A stretch of 64,000 bases of DNA, from positions 1 to 64,000 of the forward strand of contig CAVOQD010000014.1 in assembly GCA_963698255.1 (NCBI GenBank). The letters are read 5' to 3'. Under the pieces are notes generated by a model, which made no database searches, had not been told where the DNA came from, and was given only the letters and a program-made list of their open reading frames with translations. The stretch comes from JAWKOK01 sp963698255. Its GTDB lineage: Bacteria; Chloroflexota; Anaerolineae; Caldilineales; Caldilineaceae. Positions 60,923-64,000 of this stretch are shown in pieces (the first letter of the stretch is position 1; each line of letters starts with the position of its first letter). A program made the translations under genes and the position numbers.

Positions 60923-60941
60923 AGCTCTCTCAAGTACCGTG

Positions 60942-61731
60942 TCAACGCAACACCCAGTAGTTCACCACTAGATAGACAAACGGCACCACGAAGAGGACGC
61001 TGTCCAGGCGATCCAACATGCCGCCGTGGCCGGGAATCAGATGCCCGCTGTCCTTCACGCCCACCTGGCGTTTCACCATGCTGATGGAGAGATCGCCAAA
61101 GAGCGCGAGGATGCCGCCGGCAAAGCCGATCAATGCGCCAAGCCCAAAACTGATTGTGAGCGACGAGAGCATCGCAACCAATCCGCCGGCCAGCGCGGCC
61201 CCTATGAAGCCGCCGATGGTCCCCTCCCAACTCTTTTTGGGGCTCAATCGAGGCCAAAGCTTGTGTTTGCCGATGGTGACCCCGGTGAAATAGGCCAGGG
61301 TGTCGTTGGACCAGGTGATCAGGATCGCCATCAGCAGCCACCACATGCCGTCGGGCAGCAGTCGCAGGGCAATGATGTTGGCGATCATGACGCCGATATA
61401 GATGGCAACCGTTGTCGTGGAGAGGAACATGCGCAGCGGCTGCTCTGATCTGGAAGAGAGTGTAGGTCAACACGACAAGTACTCCGACGGTGATGACCAG
61501 CTCGTAGGGTAGGAGATCCGGACGCCAGCCGTGGAGAATCAGGGCCGCGGTCCAAACAAGGCCAAACCAGGTCGCAGGATGATACTCGCCCACGGCCAGC
61601 ATGCGATAGAACTCATGTGCGCCGAGCAGACCCATGACGAGGAAGAGCGCAACGCTCCACAGCCCGCCCAAGTAGATCAGCCCCAACATGATCGGGATGA
61701 AGATGACGGCGACGATGATTCGTTGAGCCAT
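60942..61731 (-). CDS. cdsA: Phosphatidate cytidylyltransferase
   Basis: About 263 residues with seven or eight TM helices (IIVAVIFIPIMLGLIYLGG, FAGGILALFGDLSISMVK). The family signature is complete near the C-terminus: SMVKRQVGVKDSGHLIPGHG followed by GMLDRLDS, which binds CTP/Mg. It makes CDP-diacylglycerol at the membrane. The ATG at 61731 is preferred to an in-frame TTG at 61740. One extra base near 61,440 splits the gene (span 3n+1). It follows uppS, the standard order, but a 92-bp repeat lies between them. Confidence 0.92.
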
Positions 61732-61765
61732 GAGAGGCAAGCCTATCTGCTGATGAACGGAGGTT

Positions 61766-61857
61766 AGGCCGTTCCAAGAAAATGAATCCCTAATTGACGG
61801 CCTGAAAGCCGCTGTGGAAGTGTCGTCACGAGGGGAGACAATTGCTTGCAGCGGCCT
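61766..61857. mobile_element. 92-bp MITE-like element, copy 1
   Basis: This 92-base unit is bounded by imperfect terminal inverted repeats (AGGCCGTTCCAAG / AGGCCGCTGCAAG, 11 of 13 matching) and is identical base for base to the reverse complement of 63,851-63,942. Its last base is the first base of the TTA that forms the uppS stop codon on the minus strand. No target duplication is evident. Confidence 0.75.
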
Positions 61858-62585
61858 TAGACGTCGAGGACGCGACCGAATCGTCGTTGACGGTGGTTGT
61901 ATTCAAGGAGCGCCTTGTACAGTTCCGTTTCATCGAAGTCCGGCCAGTAGGTTGGTGTTGTGTAGTATTCGGCGTAGGCCGCCTGCCAGATCAGGAAATT
62001 GCTCAGTCGCCATTCGCCGCCGGTGCGGATGATCAGGTCCGGGTCGGGCAGATCGTGGTAGAGATATTGGCTGAACAACTCCTCAGTCAGATCGTCAGGA
62101 TTGACGCTGTCTTCGATCACGCGGCGAATTCCATCGAGAATCTCGGCTCGTCCGCCGTAGTTAAATGCCACATTCAAGATAATGCGGTCATTTTCCTTTG
62201 TCTCTTCAACGGCATGGAGAATCTGTTTTTGCAGATGCTGGTTGATGCCATCGGTGCGACCGCTGTGAAGGATCCGGACCCCGTTCCGATTCAGATCATT
62301 GAGCTGCCGTTGAATCGTCAGGCCCAACAACCGCATGAGGCCGCGAACTTCATCCGGGGGACGATGCCAGTTTTCGGTGGAGAAGGCATAGATGGTGAGG
62401 ACCTTGATGCCGTGTTCGACACTGCTCTCCAAGATGCGCTTGATGTTGTCAACGCCCGCTTGGTGGCCGGCCAACCGAGGACGCCCCCGGGACTGGGCCC
62501 AGCGCCCATTGCCGTCCATGATGATGCCGATGTGATACGGTATAGAGGGTAGCGGTTCGAGGTTGTCAATTCTCTGGCTGTCCAC
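61857..62585 (-). CDS. uppS: Undecaprenyl diphosphate synthase
   Basis: About 242 residues from a GTG at 62585 with AAGGAG eight bases upstream; a TTG six codons earlier is also open. It has IGIIMDGNGRWAQSRG (catalytic Asp), RLAGHQAGVDNIKRILE, LTIYAFSTENWHRP, ILNVAFNYGGRAEI and DLIIRTGGEWRLSNFLIWQ, the complete cis-prenyltransferase signature. It makes the C55 carrier lipid used by MurJ, the Wzx/Wzy genes and the GT-C enzymes of this window. The stop codon abuts the 92-bp repeat. Confidence 0.95.
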   Translation of the reverse strand: MDSQRIDNLEPLPSIPYHIGIIMDGNGRWAQSRGRPRLAGHQAGVDNIKRILESSVEHGIKVLTIYAFSTENWHRPPDEVRGLMRLLGLTIQRQLNDLNRNGVRILHSGRTDGINQHLQKQILHAVEETKENDRIILNVAFNYGGRAEILDGIRRVIEDSVNPDDLTEELFSQYLYHDLPDPDLIIRTGGEWRLSNFLIWQAAYAEYYTTPTYWPDFDETELYKALLEYNHRQRRFGRVLDV

Positions 62586-62739
62586 AGTTCTTGCTCCTTG
62601 CAACTGACCTCAATAGGCGTGCTCGCATCAGCCCGACACACAGAGAGATGACAGAAGCGGTTTACGGCAACCAAAACAGCGATGGCGGCGTCTGCACCAA
62701 TATGCGACAATCTCGCCTGGATGCAATGGTGAAAAAGAA

Positions 62740-62761
62740 GGGGTGAGTGCATACTCACCCC
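62740..62761 (-). terminator. Terminator after frr
   Basis: A perfect 9-bp stem GGGGTGAGT/ACTCACCCC with loop GCAT. On the minus strand it is followed by TTCTTTTTC. It lies about 170 bases past the frr stop, in the 325-base gap before uppS, which holds no other feature I can support. Confidence 0.7.
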
Positions 62762-62928
62762 GGTTCGATTTGGCTGAACCTCGCCTGAATTGAACAAAAG
62801 TATTTGATTGTTGCAAGGTCGAGTGGGGGACCGGACCCTCAAGTTCAATTCGTAGCAGACAGAGACGAATACTTATCGTGCGATTCGTTCTATGCTGCGG
62901 GATCCACAGCGCGACATAGAGTCGTCGG

Positions 62929-63486
62929 CTAGATCGTCATGATCTCTTCGTTCTTCTCTTTACCGACGTCCTCGACCTCTTTGATGTAGTGATCCGTTTT
63001 CTTCTGCATTTCGTCCTGACCCCAATGTAGGTCATCTTCAGAGATCAAGCTTTCTCGCTGGAGTTCCCGGAGATCGTTGATATCATCGCGACGGATGTTG
63101 CGGACGGCGACCCGGGCCTCTTCGACTCGTTTGTGGACCATTTTGGTTAGGTCGCGGCGACGGTCTTCGGTCAGCGGCGGAATGACCAGGCGGATCACCT
63201 GGCCGTCGTTGTTGGGCGTCAGGCCGAGATCGGACTTGGCAATCGCCCGTTCGATGGTGCCGATATCCGTGGCTGAATAGGGCCGGATCGCCAATGTTTG
63301 GGCATCGGGCACAGAGATCGTGGCAAGCTGCATCAACGGTGTGGGCACATTGTAGTAGTCGATGGGCAGGCGTTCGATCAGCGCGGGCGATGCGCGTCCG
63401 GTACGGATACTCGTCAAGTCGTGTTGCAACGCCTCGACGGCTTTTTTCATTCGTGAATCGGCATCGCGCAATATATCTTGAATCAT
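62929..63486 (-). CDS. frr: Ribosome recycling factor
   Basis: A complete 185-residue protein. It has MKKAVEALQHDLTSIRTGRA, LIERLPIDYYNVPTPLMQLA, VPDAQTLAIRPYSATDIGTI, GLTPNNDGQVIRLVIPPLTE and RRDLTKMVHKRVEEARVAVR, the typical three-helix-bundle plus beta-sandwich RRF. It splits post-termination ribosomes with EF-G. pyrH, the usual upstream neighbour, is not directly adjacent: the next 500 bases upstream contain only repeats. Confidence 0.96.
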   Translation of the reverse strand: MIQDILRDADSRMKKAVEALQHDLTSIRTGRASPALIERLPIDYYNVPTPLMQLATISVPDAQTLAIRPYSATDIGTIERAIAKSDLGLTPNNDGQVIRLVIPPLTEDRRRDLTKMVHKRVEEARVAVRNIRRDDINDLRELQRESLISEDDLHWGQDEMQKKTDHYIKEVEDVGKEKNEEIMTI

Positions 63487-64000
63487 GCTGTTGCTCCTCG
63501 ACTCATGGGATGGACTCGGGAAAGACGCTGGTTCGTCCTACGTTCGCATCGATACGCCTTCCATTTTATCAAATTCCACAGTTCCGGAAAAATCACCCGG
63601 AAGGCACGCCGGATACGCTGGTGACATAGAGGGGAATAGCGGGACGGAACTGTGTGAGAATCGGCGCCGACCCAGAGCAGAAACGGCGAACCTGCATTGT
63701 GTCAGGGCACTTTGCAGGTTCGCTGTCCAATCAACATCGCTTGTCTTGTCAAAGTCAACCGGGAGGTCGCTCTGGATGATCGGATGGGGCGCCGATGCGC
63801 TGATCCGTGCGCTACGTGAGATCCTCGGATCTCGAATCGTCCGCCGTGTTAGGCCGCTGCAAGCAATTGTCTCCCCTCGTGACGACACTTCCACAGCGGC
63901 TTTCAGGCCGTCAATTAGGGATTCATTTTCTTGGAACGGCCTTAGGATGAGATGACAGTCCCCACGGACACACCGTGCATGACCTTTTCGAGTGAATCCT
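63487..64000. other. Gene-free region upstream of frr with hairpins
   Basis: No gene is supported here. Structures seen are an 11-bp perfect stem GCGAACCTGCA / TGCAGGTTCGC (63,686-63,696 and 63,713-63,723), a small dyad GAGATCC-tc-GGATCTC (63,818-63,833) and the second 92-bp element. The frr promoter should lie in the first 100 bases or so. Confidence 0.55.
63851..63942. mobile_element. 92-bp MITE-like element, copy 2 (inverted)
   Basis: The exact reverse complement of 61,766-61,857 over all 92 bases. The flanks differ completely from those of copy 1, which sets the element borders at AGGCCG and CGGCCT. It contains no ORF of its own. Confidence 0.75.

Noticed and set aside
61766..63942. The 92-bp inverted units as integron attC sites
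   Set aside because: A GTTAGGC-like end is present, but the core sites are in the wrong relative orientation, and there is no integrase or cassette array.
1..64000. Programmed ribosomal frameshifting as the cause of split genes
   Set aside because: The break sites share no slippery heptamer, stop-codon context or downstream structure, and they hit unrelated gene classes at random positions.
63487..64000. pyrH remnant upstream of frr
   Set aside because: None of the six frames shows uridylate-kinase motifs; the region is hairpins and a repeat.

Overview
The window looks like a chromosomal segment of a Chloroflexota bacterium, probably of the Anaerolineae/Caldilineae side. This is inferred from gene content (Thr/Pro-rich stalk proteins, DUF11 and Kelch surface proteins, GT-C glycosyltransferases, a DUF971/M50/SPFH group) and not from any rRNA, which is absent. 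Base composition is moderately GC-rich. I see no phage genes, no transposase, no CRISPR array and a single tRNA gene.

Positions 1-28,424 form one long minus-strand surface-polysaccharide cluster. In transcription order it holds: rfbF (CDP-glucose synthesis), an NAD-dependent epimerase, two zinc-finger sugar C-methyltransferases, a SAF-domain oxidoreductase, a DUF4038 glycosidase-like protein, galE, an initiating sugar-phosphate transferase, a Gfo/Idh/MocA oxidoreductase, a DegT aminotransferase, rfbC, a Wzc/CpsD-like tyrosine autokinase, a MurJ/Wzx-like flippase, a GT4 transferase, a sulfotransferase, a Wzy-like polymerase, a GT2 transferase, a second sulfotransferase, two paralogous beta-helix proteins and a further GT4 transferase that runs off the left edge. 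Together these predict a Wzx/Wzy-type, probably sulfated heteropolysaccharide with a branched or amino sugar.

Positions 29,105-37,214 hold a plus-strand three-gene surface operon: a transmembrane pseudokinase with a mucin-like stalk, a Kelch/DUF11 protein and a large cadherin-like/DUF11 adhesin. It ends at a strong terminator. From 37,405 to 50,290 come threonine synthase, TrmB, an orphan DNA methyltransferase, a methyltransferase/MBL/GNAT/GT-C operon (the GT-C protein carries an ILEI domain), a polyprenol-phosphate mannosyltransferase and a DUF2723 transferase. From 50,531 to the right edge the genes are mostly housekeeping: trxB, murJ, tRNA-Thr, efp, ruvA, an SPFH/DUF971/M50 group, an alpha/beta hydrolase, rpe, cdsA, uppS and frr.

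Two features cut across everything. First, about half of the genes are broken by single-base frameshifts. In 18 single-break genes the span is one base longer than a multiple of three, and only one has the opposite sign, so these look like insertion-type sequencing errors and not real pseudogenes. I therefore give gene spans joined across the breaks. Second, intergenic regions are full of hairpin and inverted-repeat families. Some of these intrude into coding sequence, and one identical 92-bp element flanks uppS-frr as an inverted pair.
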